From Epiperipatus broadwayi (Eukaryota; Onychophora; Udeonychophora; Euonychophora; Peripatidae), in the NCBI GenBank assembly GCA_028023455.1, contig JAQFVV010012534.1:3084558-3148557 (forward strand): a DNA stretch of 64,000 nt. Reading direction: 5' to 3'. This document shows, piece after piece, positions 48,276-59,791 of the stretch. The position numbers were made by a program, and so were the translations under genes. Within the stretch, counting starts at the first letter, position 1. Each line of letters starts with the position of its first letter. The notes beneath the pieces were generated by a model. The model was not told the origin of the DNA. It searched no databases and worked only from the letters and a program-made list of their open reading frames with translations.

Positions 48276-50420
48276 TATAACGATCGAAATGAAAGTGAAG
48301 ATCGAATCTAACTGCAAAAACAATATCTGCACTACAAAGGGCGCCATCTAGGCATTTGAGCCCAGAAAAATTTATAAAGTAGGCAGATACGCGCTGTTAA
48401 GATTCCACTTTCTTTAAATATTCCGACCGTTAGCCCAAGTCACTAGCTCAGCTGAGACGCAGAGATAAAAATCTATACATTTTATATCTTAACTATAAAA
48501 GAATAAAAGCCACTGCCAGAAATTAACACATAAAAATATTTATTTACGCACATATAAAATAATATTTAAATTTTGAGGAATAAATTTAACGTTTATAATT
48601 TTATATCGATCTTTAATTCTAAATTTAAGTAGATTGCAAATAATGAGTTTACTATTTATTTAGAGGGTCGAGTATGAATGGACTACATAGGTCTGTATTT
48701 GAAAAGAAAATATTCTTCCCTGATTTAACCTTAGGCAACAAATTTCGCAATCAACTGGCGCCAATCCATCCGATACATTCATGTATTCAATGTAGCATGA
48801 TACGACAACACAAAATACTATATTGTCAGGAATGTACATCTGAACAATAAGTAGAAATAGGGAAGAGATTGACTCTCCACCAACAGGAATGTGACATCTG
48901 TCGGCAAGTAGATCAATAAAAAAAAAACTCCATAGGAATGGACTGCGGTCTTCTGCCGACTTACAAACCCATCCATAGGCAAACAGAGGGTGTGTGGCGT
49001 ATATCTATAATCCTGCCCGTAGCGGACCTCATACTACATCGACTAATTACACAAATATATCCAATCCATTGAACCAATTCAACTACGAAATGAATAACCT
49101 AAGATTACCCTCCCTTAATATAACTTTACAAACTATATAGCCATTCACGCCCGACTTAATTTTAACATTTAAATACGTTCGCACAGATTTGTTTAAAAAT
49201 GTTGGGTATAGATCGATTACATAGATTCCACGGTCAAAAAACATTTCAAAATAAACATAAACGATCAAAATACAAAATTATTGATACCGACAATCGCAGA
49301 GGGAAACTTATAAGTAACCCAATAGTATTCACCATAAGATACTTGCGTTGTCACCAATAACTTAAAAGACATCCGAATAAATACATTTTAGATACTCACC
49401 GTAAGGTATCATTATTTATCGAATGTCTATATATTTTGATCAAATATGAAAACCAAAATGTAATTAACCGCAAACGAATCCATGCAAGCATCTATAAACA
49501 ACTTAAATTTCATACATTTAACCAATCTTTACAATAAGAAAAAAAAAAAAATTGAAATGATGTTTATCAATCGGAAAACATATAAAATTAAACATTATTA
49601 ATTTGATTTAAAGACTTACAAAAGTCAGATAAGAGTCCGTTTTAACATTTCAGTTGGCTTGTTTATCAATTTGTAAAACTTGACGAAAGTTCTTGATTGA
49701 TTTTAACAATTGTTCATTTCAGATAGCCTATGGTAGAAGAGTCCAGGTTTCTGCTTTTATTAATTTCCACAACGCCTCCGTTGGAAGGGAATGTTCTGGA
49801 GATGGCAATAGCTGGTTCAAGGTATCACAGTCTTTTCATTTTTTTTTTTAATAGAGAGTGTGGTATGTGCGTCATACCACATCTCTCAAACACAAACGCT
49901 GGAACTGTCAAAAAAAAAACTGTATTTCCCTTTTTATATTATCCACAAGGATTCAATGAACAAAACGTCACTAGTCTATCACTTTCGTTAGGGTCCGAGC
50001 CAAGGCTTAGTGCTTCCATTGGTCAAGCTAAAATTTCTTTCTTCTCTTATCTAACTTTTCATCTGACTTTTTAATTACACAGCTTTTAGATAATTAATAA
50101 ACAATCATTTCCATTTATAGATTACAGGAATTAATTAATACCTGTTTTTATTTTAACTTACGTTATTTTTTTTATTAAAATACTTTTATAAATCTTTTTT
50201 TATAAAAAATACATTCAAATACCTTTTTTTATTTATTAAAAAAAAAAAATATTTTTAAAGTTTAGCATCTGTGCGAATATATATACGTATAACAAACGTT
50301 TTTAATTTTAGCGTTTAGTTTTTTTTTTTTACTTTTATTTTTAATACACTTATTTTTATATGCGAACTTAAAAGTTTTTTATTTTAAATTAATGTAACGA
50401 CATATTTATATATCGTTACA
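48276..50420 (-). repeat. LTR (5' LTR in element orientation)
   Basis: 2145 bp partner of 45554-47684. The first 28 bases in element orientation form an imperfect palindrome, TGTAACGA...TCGTTACA. Confidence 0.88.
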
Positions 50421-50599
50421 ATATATATATATATATTTCATTATTAGAAATAATTTGAGTATCTGGTTAATTATAATTTTTCTTTTTACTGCAAGATTAA
50501 TAAATTTGAGAATTTTGATTTTTGTTCATTATTATTACTTTCACTATTTTGCTTTAAATATACCATCACGCCAATATAGACTTTTGGTGATAACTTAAA

Positions 50600-51135
50600 T
50601 AACATTTATCTGATGACAAGTCCACCCATTTTATGGTTAACCTCCTCTTCTTTCATCACTAATCCATCCAAACATTATAACCCTTGTGAATGAATTAAAT
50701 TTTGTGATTCCAACAAAAAATTGAGTTTAATTCAATCAAGGATAAATTTTCTGTTTTTTTCAACATTGATAATGTCTTAAATAATTTCACTACCACTATA
50801 GTTTAAAAGCATCAGTTCTTTTCCTATTTTATGAAACCAAGGTCCAATTTTCACATCCATAAAAAATCAAAGAAAATTTCATAACTTAAATAGTGCTGAT
50901 CTTCATGTTTAAAGACATATTCCTATATTCAGATTCTTCACTATAAATCTTTTGACTATTAAATTCTTTACTGATAATGAATCATCCAAGGAATCCCTCT
51001 CATGCTATTGTTATTAATTTTAAAATCAGCTGTCCTCATAATCTGTTTTTTCAAATTTATTCATAAAACCATTTTTTCATCATACCTTTTAATAATGTAA
51101 GTCTTGTGGTCTTCTCTATTGTCAGCTGAGATTAT
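50600..51135 (-). pseudogene. LINE relic, C-terminal RT region (antisense)
   Basis: Minus-strand conceptual fragments include LNMKIS, then FSLIFYGCENWTLVS and KRTDAFKL. YGCE.WTL followed by R.DAFE is a hallmark shortly after the RT domain of many animal non-LTR elements. Frames are heavily broken and the family cannot be fixed. Confidence 0.5.
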
Positions 51136-51149
51136 AGCAATGTTGGCAT

Positions 51150-53325
51150 ATCAAAAGCGGTTAACATTTTTTCTAATTTTATTACAACCTTATGATTTTA
51201 AAATTAAGTTTTGGAAAAAAAATAAAAATAAATTCTGGTTGAAATTGGTGCCAGTAACAGTAAAAAATTAATGTTTGTCATTGTGAAAATTTTATAAAAT
51301 AACATTTGGGCATCTGCACTTTGTTTAAAAATGGTAATTTGTTCTTTATAAAAATTTGGAATCATATACAATTCTGAGAATGATTGTTGCCAATTATTCA
51401 CTTAATAATAACTTTGGATTAAGTTTTTCTATGGTATACAGAATTTGATGTCAATAACAAAAAGGTTATAAGAAAATCAAGCAACAGAAGTGACAAAATT
51501 GGATCCAGGAATCTTGAAGTGCTACTTGAGCAACATGATAGCTATGAATATACATATTCTAAACATTTCCTTTTCAATTAAAATATTTCAAATTCCTGGA
51601 ACTGCTGTAATTCTAATTATTGCCCTGAGAGATTTAGCTCAGTGATAAAATGAGAGAAGCAAGAATTAAAGATTCCTGGATCAAAGCCAACCTGTCTCTC
51701 CCAATGCTTGAATAACACCTAATTTTTACAGTAACTATCCAGATGATTATACTTTTTATATTAATTTTATTAATAATGAAGGAGATCAGACCCTTTTCTA
51801 AACATTTAAATATAGTTTTTCTATGTTTTTTAAAAATTTAGTAATTATTTTGTAATGTTTTTTTTAAAAAACTAAATATTGTACAAATATATAAATTACT
51901 AGTGAATAATTGCGTATACAAAAAATCTAAATTACATTGTATGAATATGTAAATTACTAGTGAATAATTGCATTTACATGCCACATATTGTCTTCTCAAT
52001 ATCCATTTAGCTCTCTGTCTTTCTCTTAAATTTTCCACAAAAATTCATTGACATGCCTTTATATGCATATAAATGTTCCTTGGTTTCCCTCTCCAATTTT
52101 ATCCTGTATTTTATTTAAAAAATTTTTTTCAATAGATTATTATTGCTTAAGTTGTGCCAAACAAGATAACCTTCTGCTCCTCTCTTCACTATTTTTATTA
52201 AAAAAAAACTTCTTTGTAATTTTTTCATTCCAAATAATTATCTCCATGTTATGATAACACATTTCAAACAATTCTAGATAGACTAATCTTTTGCTATTTG
52301 ATTCTTAAAACTCAGATACCTATAAGTTTATTGACATAAATATAAGACCCAAAAAATATACCTCTGAAAGGGGAGGATATATGGCATTTGAGTATCAAAG
52401 TGTTAGGATGAGTTTTAATTTAAGAATTTCTAGCACTCAAGCTTATTGTATACCTATGCATAAATCACACAAAAGTAAATAGTTTACAGTCTTCTTATGA
52501 ACCAGTTTAGAAAGAACATTCTTCAGCATGGGAAATGAATGACTCCATTTGGAAAGCAGACATCAACTTATTATAAACTCCTCATTAAAAGATAATTGCC
52601 CCAGGCAATCTGGCACAATGGTTTTGGATTAAAATTCAATATGATACTTTTCTACTTAGATCTGGAAGCAACAATTATTTGACTAATATTAGTAAGAAAG
52701 ATTGCAAAAATATGAAATCGTATATTAAATCTATACAGGAGATCATGCTACTTTTGTTCAATGAGTATTTTAAAATGTATTAACCTGGAATTTATTATTG
52801 ATTCAACATAGTCATCATCACTGGTCAGCTGCAAAAGGCAAATCTAAATAGCAACAAATCATTTTATCTAAGCCTTCCTGGTTTACTTTTCATAATCATG
52901 ATTGCCATCTTTCATGATGATTTTGCTTTATGGTGAAATAAATTCAGAAAAATAAAGAAAAGAATAGTTGGGACAGGGATGAGGCTTGGTAAAAAAATAC
53001 CTTTCTGCTTGTAAGCAATTCTATATCAAACAACATCAGCAGCATCAACAATTATATATAGTGGGATATACTACAATGAACAATCCTAAAATGAACAAAT
53101 TCTACAATATCGTAAAGTCATGTGTACAACACTTTTGCCATCTTCATCCTTTGAATATTTCTATAACAGTTTCTCCAATTCACTCATAAATTTTATTTCA
53201 ATTATCTTCTTATTAGTGTCTTAGCAATGCATTTTTTTAAATTATGCACTTGATACATATATTATCTTAATTACAATTCAAAAAAATAGACCAAGAAAGC
53301 TAAGTAACAAAGACATTAATGAAGA
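51150..53325. other. AT-rich stretch with a tRNA-like SINE fragment and a short tandem repeat
   Basis: At 51624-51700 GAGAGATTTAGCTCAGTGAT (A-box-like) and TTCCTGGATCAAAGCC (weak B box) suggest a tRNA-derived SINE relic. At 51876-51972 a phrase ending TAAATTACTAGTGAATAATT occurs twice. Nothing else is supported. Confidence 0.4.
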
Positions 53326-53507
53326 TTAATAATTTTTATTAGGTATTCATTAGATTAGAAATTATTCACTTAATAAATGATATTTCTGTGATATAAATTT
53401 TTACTACCGTGCTCTCATGTAAGGTAGGATCTGATTTCTATCCACTTGTAACACATTGTGGAATGGTGTAATCATAGACATATGACCAAAGACATGTGAA
53501 AAAGATA

Positions 53508-53566
53508 TATGATCCCAAGATGCCCATTTCATGCTGAAACAGCACTCATTAGTTGACCCAGATCAG
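53508..53566 (-). ncRNA. Hammerhead ribozyme copy A (one core substitution)
   Basis: Minus strand: TGATCTGGGTCAA, core CTAATGA (the invariant G is A), stem II GTGCT-GTTTC-AGCAT, GAAA, and stem III ATG-GG-CAT. The cleavage-site C is at 53519, then TTGGGATCA. Stem I pairs CAA with TTG and TGATC with GATCA across an internal loop. The core G5 change should abolish cleavage, but all helices are intact. Confidence 0.7.
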
Positions 53567-53857
53567 AATCTCTTATATATAACTTTATCATTGTTCAGTA
53601 TATTTAGATATTCAATTGATAAATTAAACCTTCTATCTTCACAACCTTAGTCACAAATCAGTTGATGGAAGTGTATTAATAATTTTTATTAACCATTCAT
53701 TAGACTAAAGATTATCCATTTAATGAATAATGTCTGTAGTGTAATTTTTACTACACCACTCTCATGTAAGTTAGGGACTGGTTTCTATTCACATTTAACT
53801 CCTTGTGGAGGGATGTAATCATAAACATATAATCAAAGACATGGTGAAAAAGATGTA

Positions 53858-53881
53858 TAATCCCCAAGATGCATTTTTCAT
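53858..53881 (-). ncRNA. Hammerhead copy B, 3' half only
   Basis: On the minus strand it retains CATGAAAAATGCAT, then CTTGGGG, i.e. the GAAA side, stem III and one stem I strand. The CTGATGA half is missing because the unit is broken at the junction with inverted unit C. Confidence 0.55.
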
Positions 53882-54007
53882 GATTAATATACTTCCATCA
53901 AGTGGTCTGTGCCAAAATTGTAAGGGGAGTAGATTTGATATTCATCAATTAAACTGTAATAGTTGTTTATCTATATACTGAATAATGATAAAAATATGTG
54001 TAAGAAA

Positions 54008-54070
54008 TTGTGATCTGAGCCAACTGATGAGTGCTGGTTCAACATGAAATGTGCATCTTCAGGATGATAC
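54008..54070 (+). ncRNA. Hammerhead ribozyme copy C (core intact)
   Basis: TGATCTGAGCCAA, core CTGATGA (54024-54030), stem II GTGCT-GGTTC-AACAT with one C-A mismatch, GAAA (54046-54049), and stem III ATG-TG-CAT. The predicted cleavage-site C is at 54057, followed by TTCAGGATGATAC. Stem I keeps only the first pairs (AA with TT) and an alternative CTGA/TCAG pairing. The core is complete but stem I is weakened, so activity is uncertain. Confidence 0.65.
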
Positions 54071-54370
54071 ATCTTTTTTCACAAATCCATGGTCATATGT
54101 TTATGATTACACCCCTCATCAAGGTATTAAAAGTGTACTAAACCAGTCCCCAACCTGCATGAGAGTAGTGTAGTGAAAATTACATTACAGAAATAATATT
54201 CATTAAGGGAATAATCTGTAATCAAATGAATGTCTAATAAAAATTATTAATATACTTCCATCAAGTGATTTGTGTTAAAGTTGTCAGGACAATAAGTTTG
54301 ACCCATCAATTAAACTATAGTAATTGGCTATCCAAATATAGTGAACAATGATAAAGATGTGTGTAAGAGA

Positions 54371-54435
54371 TTGTGATGTGGGTCAAATGATGAGTTCTGG
54401 TTCAATATAAAATGTGCATTGTGGAAATCATACAT
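54371..54435 (+). ncRNA. Hammerhead relic, copy D
   Basis: TGATGTGGGTCAA, then ATGATGA (first core C lost), GTTCTGGTTCAATAT and AAAA in place of GAAA. ATG-TG-CAT and TTGTGGAAATCATAC follow. Stem III and traces of stem I survive, but two core positions are mutated. Confidence 0.55.
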
Positions 54436-54545
54436 CTTTTTCACATGCCTTTGTTCATATGTTTAGGATTACATTCCACAAGGTGCTAAAAAATAATAGA
54501 AACTAGTCCTTACATTGATTCAGAGTAGTGTATATTATTTATTAC

Positions 54546-56260
54546 TAAAAACTGGTGATGACATTTTTTATTTCTAATTATATGTGTTGTATTATTTCCA
54601 TTACCTATTTGAATTGTTAAATGCTTTTAAAAAAAAAATCAAATTTTATATTTTTCCAAATACATTCAACTATTAGTAATAGCATTTGAAATATTGCACT
54701 ATAGTAATTTGTGCATTATTACTATGAATTGAATGCATTTAAAAAATATAAATAAAATCAAGCATTTTAAAATAAATACGAGCAGCTCAACTAAATAAAA
54801 TCAAGCATTTTTAGATAAAAATAAAATTTAACAATTCAATTAGATGATGGACATAAAACTGTTTTTTCACGTTTATAAGGTTTTTTTTATTATTATGATT
54901 AAAGTTTTTATTATGAAAAGATTGTTTACTTCCAATTAATACGAGCAGCCCAAATAAGTAAATTATTTTATACTTATATTTTTGGTTTTATATTTTTTAC
55001 TGTTCAAATGATAACCACGAATGACAATTTTGCTTTAGGCTGTCGACCTGGAACGGGCTGCACCGAAATATTACCATTTTGATGTATGCTAGAATGAACA
55101 ATTGCCACACTGAACGAAATTCTAGAAGCAATTATTTTCATTCGAGAAGACTCACAGTAATTACGTTTGTAAATTTAAATAATTTAACACATTTTAAAAA
55201 TAAATTTGACAGAAATTATATTTATAGTTATGGATCAACAGTAATTATTTTAACAATGCGTTTTTATTAGAATTATGTTTTGTTTTCTTCACCTAAAAGT
55301 TCAACATTGCTTTTATGAAAACAAATATTTTGGTATGGCGTGTTCTAGTTTTTAATTTCGCAAAATTATCAACGTTTTAATAATTTTTATCTTAAGTTAA
55401 CAATTCTCTCCCTGTTGATTCTACTGTTTGTATTTAAGAACTATTTATTCCCCGTTGTCCTATTTTCACTTGCGTTAGAAACTTTTTCTTGAGAATTAAT
55501 TGCAGTCAGGTTAACATTTATTTGTACATGACTTATAAAAATGTGAGTTTTGTTTAACACTTGACAATTGATTCAAAAATACAAATTGGTCTTGCTAACA
55601 AAGTAATGTCTTCGATAAACTGTTATATATATAAAACGATCGAAATCTATATCTTTTCCAATAAAATCAAATATAGCCTTTTTTTTATGTTTGAAAAAAA
55701 AAAAAAAAAGAGAAAAAAGATAAAGAATAAGCAAATACATTATTTTTAAACTAATAAAATAAAACAGTGCCATCTTTTTAGTGATATAATATATGATCTA
55801 TATAATTGAAAAAAGTTGTTTTTTGGTGTTATATAACAAGCATTTCAGAACACTATATCACTGTATATTTCTTTGGCATACGTATGTGCGTATGCTTTAA
55901 GCCGCGAGGTGGTGGTAGTGGATTAATTTCCTTTCTTTATTTAGCTGAATGCACTTTCAATAAAATAAAATATACAATCGAATAACTTTATTGCCCAGGA
56001 GTTCATATGAAGTATAACTATCAGAAATACCAGAACTGGAATCGATTCAAAGACAACACAGGCAAATAAAAAAAAAGCTACTTTTTTTTTAGCCCATATT
56101 CATATGTAAAACCATTCAGTTTATTACCTTAAATATTTTATCATCATATCAGCATGCTATAATATTTCTGATTATTTTATAGTTGTGATTATGTCTACTA
56201 TAACTATATTGCTAATGCTTATTACTTCACTTAATTCAAATAAATGCAAATTTTAAGTTA
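54546..56260. other. AT-rich stretch, nothing recognised
   Basis: Short local duplications occur (AATAAAATCAAGCATTTT at about 54750 and 54798; ATACGAGCAGC at 54776 and 54938). No coding frame supported. Confidence 0.45.
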
Positions 56261-56392
56261 ATTGCATACATATCGTCAAGCATTGGTGGTTGAGAGATCA
56301 GCGATAGCTGCTTTACAAGCAGTTGTCCCAGGTTAGCGGGTTCACTTCCCGGCTGATGCTATGACACATGAGAAAAAAAATTGCATACATAT
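56261..56392 (+). mobile_element. tRNA-derived SINE (about 106 bp) with 13-bp TSD
   Basis: The insert 56274-56379 is flanked by perfect ATTGCATACATAT duplications (56261-56273 and 56380-56392). The tRNA-like body has GTGGTTGAGAGATCAGC as the A-box region and GCTGC-TTTACAA-GCAGT as an anticodon arm, with a T arm GCGGG-TTCACTT-CCCGG. The anticodon position would read TAC, reminiscent of tRNA-Val. The tail GCTATGACACATGAG-A(n) matches the SINE at 2744-2843. It is a SINE rather than a functional tRNA because of the A tail, the TSD and the absence of an acceptor stem. Confidence 0.9.
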
Positions 56393-59300
56393 TTAGATTT
56401 AAATTATTTGCATTTGTGTTAACACTTTATGACAGACTAATATAAGTCAAGATATATAGCATCTTGGCATGCACTAGATGATCTTGAAGTGTTATAAAAT
56501 TAATGATAACTGATTTTTTGGTGCTGATATAATACGCTCTCGCCGCCATTTTGAATTTTAAAACACCTCCAAAAACACTGCTGGCACATACAAGCAATAA
56601 ATGACATCGACGTCATTTCAAAAAATTTAGTACAAAATCCAAATTAAAATGTTGGACTCATCTTAATAATATTATTTATGACTAAAATCAACTTTCAGAA
56701 GTCTTAGAGAGAATTAGTAGAATACATATTGTTCTACAACTATTTAGTTCCTTTAAAAAAAAAAAAAAAAAAAGTTCCTTTTTAAAAATTGATACAATCC
56801 TAATTATTTTAAACTTATAAAATAATCTCTTGATTAAGGGATGTCCATAGTAAGTTTTGTAAGCCAGAAAAACAAATCATATAATATGGATAAAAAATCC
56901 TGATTAGAGACTTAAAAAATATTACCATCTAGCATTTATTAATTACTCAAATTTACAATAGATGACCCAGTGCTTAAGATCTGATTGGCTGTTGGCAGTC
57001 ATAAGCGCTTGAAGAATTTGCACTCTCTCAGTTTAATTTCAATAGATGACAGAATAGAAGTAAAATAAATAGCTTTAATATGTTTTAAATTATTAAGGAA
57101 ACTATCAAAAGTTTAAAATGTTTTTACTTTTGACTTTTTTTTAATATGTTGATTTATATTTTTTATTAGGAAAAAAAAATGTTTTTATTGCGTAACAGAA
57201 TATTCCTTTTTAATATTCATTGTTGTATAATTTGTCTGAAATATTTTTTAAAAGATTGGAAGAATTAAATGAACAAAACTTTTTTTAATAATAAAAATTT
57301 TACTAAAAAATCATTAATTTTTACTAACAGTTACAAATTGTCATTAGAGATATCTAATAATATTCTCAACATTATTTTCCAAGTTATTGACTCATAACCC
57401 TAATGCATAATCTATTTTACAAGACAAAATACCTGCACTAGGAATAACAATTCTTTCTATTTTCTCTAAACAGAATTATGTTTTGTAAGCTTTACAAGTC
57501 AATAGAATCTAAATGATAGAGTTATATCCACATGACTAGATTAGTTTCTGTCCATTGATCATTTGTAGTAAAGAATTTTAAATTTGCTTGACAAATAATA
57601 TCCAGCAGAAATATTTCTTTTAGTGTCAAACTAACATTAACTTGAAATATAGTTGATATTTATAAATTCAAGAATATCTCAGTAGTGATCAATGATTAAC
57701 CCATGTGTGAAAAAAGGTTCCAGAGTGCATTAAAAAATAATAACATTTATTGCAAAGTCCAATTTTATTTATATTATTTGTCACGCCATGAGACTTTAAT
57801 TGTCTCAATAAGTATAACTTTTCAGAATAATATCTAACAATCCTAGCTTCATAAATGACTAAAGAAGAGTATCTTAGTGTTTCATAAACTTAATAAATAA
57901 TTATTATATAATGGTTTTATACATTACTTACATATACAGACAAACATAAGAGTTAACCAAATTAAAAAAATATATATTTGTGATGTCATTATTAAAAAAC
58001 CTTATAGCCATTATTATCATATACTGACTGCATTTTGCATGAGATGAAGTTATATAAAATACAAATACTATTTAGAAAAATATGAAGCTATATGGCTTAA
58101 AGTAAAATCTCAAATTCTATAAAAGTTGTGAGTTGAAGATTTTGACCCCTTTGCATTGATCAAGAATAAAATAGCACAAAAAGAGATTCAGTAATATTTA
58201 ATCAATTGATTGCATAGGAAATAAATATGTGTTACATTATTAGTAATGTTTATCAATTATATGAATAGAAGGACAGATCTGGAAAAATAACAGATATCAG
58301 CAAATGTTTTCACTCTGAGGTGAATTTGATTTTCAAAATTTTAACCTACAGGTATATTGCATCCAGATTGAATCAAGATGATACCCTGGTAGGATTTCAT
58401 ACATTCATAATAGTTCAATGCATAGTTCACAAGTGAAAAAAAGGTGATGTGGGGTGATAGAACCAGTTTGATGACAACCTGTTTATTAACTCTTCCTATG
58501 ATTAAGAAAAAGGGCAAGCAATCATTCATTCAATACATATGACATTATTCAGTTCTTGCATCATTAACTAATACTTTCACTGTAAATTATAAAAAAATTA
58601 GGAGTTTTAAAAATGATCATGTGACCGTAGATAATGTTCTACCCATGGAGATTACAATGGATTACTTTAATAGATACTGGGATGTTTAGGTAAGTTTTGC
58701 CTTTCCAATAATAATTTATTTTAGTGGAGTTTTTGTTTATTTTTATTTTTTTTTTTAGCTCTAATGCATCATTATCTCCACCAGCTGACTTTAAGAAGAA
58801 TTTATTATAGTACATTGCATTCTTTCATTTAAAATATTCACTCCTAATGTTTAAGACGACTAATTTTGAAACATTAGTAGTTCATCAATTTTAGAAATCA
58901 ATATTTTACTTAGTCTGCTGATAATTAAGTGACCCGTTTTAAACTCGTACAGCTCTGAACTTCTTCCCACAAGCTCGTAAAATTAACGCCAACTTCACAC
59001 TAAATATTCTCGAACACTTCCTAACTTTTTACAATAAAAAAATTGTTAGATCAGTAGTTCTAATTGTGCATTACATATATTAAAAATACATTGATAAAAT
59101 GATTGGTGGCTATAGATATTTGGTACAATGGTATATTAAAAAGGAATCTAACTAGTCAATTTTTTTTTGTGAACAACTAACTAACTGTGTTACAAATCAG
59201 ATTAAAAGCATAAATTTGGCATTATTTTTTTTTCTATAAATCTAATTTTTTAAATGTTTTTATTTTAAAGGTAAAAAAAACAAACACACCCTTTTCAGAA

Positions 59301-59790
59301 TAATCGAAAATTAATTCTTGAGAGATAAGGCGTAATAATTTATTCAAAAAAAAAACAAAGTTTAGACAAATTTTTATAATTCAACTTAACGTTTATTGGG
59401 GGCGTGAAAGTGTGAATTGTTTCAAATTTGTGATTCATACCAAATTTCAATAATTACAATAATAATAGTAATACGAGACATTGCATTTACTGAATGAACA
59501 TTTATTTTGAAAACTTGTATTTTCAATATGGAAAATAAGATAAAATTTTAATTTCCGCTTTTAATTTAAACTGATATTACAAATAGTCTACATACATATA
59601 TTTATATTCGAATTTCAAACTCATCACAATCTTTTCAATCATTGCAGATATCTCTATTATGAAAGTCTCCTCCAAGTTTAATCCAATGTTTTTACTCCAT
59701 ATACAGAACACATACTTTCCCATTTCAACCATCGTCTTATATGTAGTCGCATTTTAGTTTGTGTACAATCTCCCGAGATATCAGTTTAAA
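56393..59790. other. AT-rich stretch, nothing recognised
   Basis: Long AT-rich sequence with poly-A and TA runs. No frame with recognisable product and no TIR/TSD pair. Confidence 0.45.
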
Positions 59791-59791
59791 A

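Larger units (their letters stand above)
45554..50420 (-). mobile_element. Non-autonomous LTR retrotransposon with 2.1-kb LTRs
   Basis: Two nearly identical direct repeats of 2131 and 2145 bp (45554-47684, 48276-50420) enclose only 591 bp. Reading the minus strand, each LTR starts TGTAACGATATATAAATATG and ends CGATCGTTATA, i.e. a slightly mutated TGTAACGA...TCGTTACA inverted terminus. Just downstream of the minus-strand 5' LTR is TGGCGTCCCAAGTGTGGCC (complement of 48255-48273), a plausible primer-binding site. A GAGGAAG purine stretch precedes the other LTR. Flanks are TA-repeat, so a 5-bp ATATA TSD is possible but not diagnostic. No gag or pol is present. The few LTR differences, including a 14-bp indel near 49215, indicate recent insertion. 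Confidence 0.88.
53328..54545. repeat. Divergent array of 350-363-bp hammerhead-bearing units
   Basis: There are four units: A (53328-53680) and B (about 53681-53881) oriented minus, then C (about 53884-54246) and D (about 54247-54545) oriented plus. A and B are offset by 350 bp, and C and D by 363 bp. Unit text includes ATACTTCCATCAAGTG, CATCAATTAAACT.TA.TAG and ATGATAAA.ATGTGTAAGA, then the hammerhead. CTTTTTCACATG, TATGTTTATGATTACA, AAACCAGTCC, CATGAGAGTAGTGTA and TTCATTAA follow. B is cut inside its hammerhead exactly at the inversion junction, and D is truncated at the right. No tRNA-like promoter and no ORF are seen in the units. Confidence 0.85.

Noticed and set aside
56274-56379. A functional tRNA gene
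   Set aside because: It has an anticodon-arm-like and T-arm-like structure but no pairing acceptor stem, and it ends in an A tail between target-site duplications, so it is a SINE.
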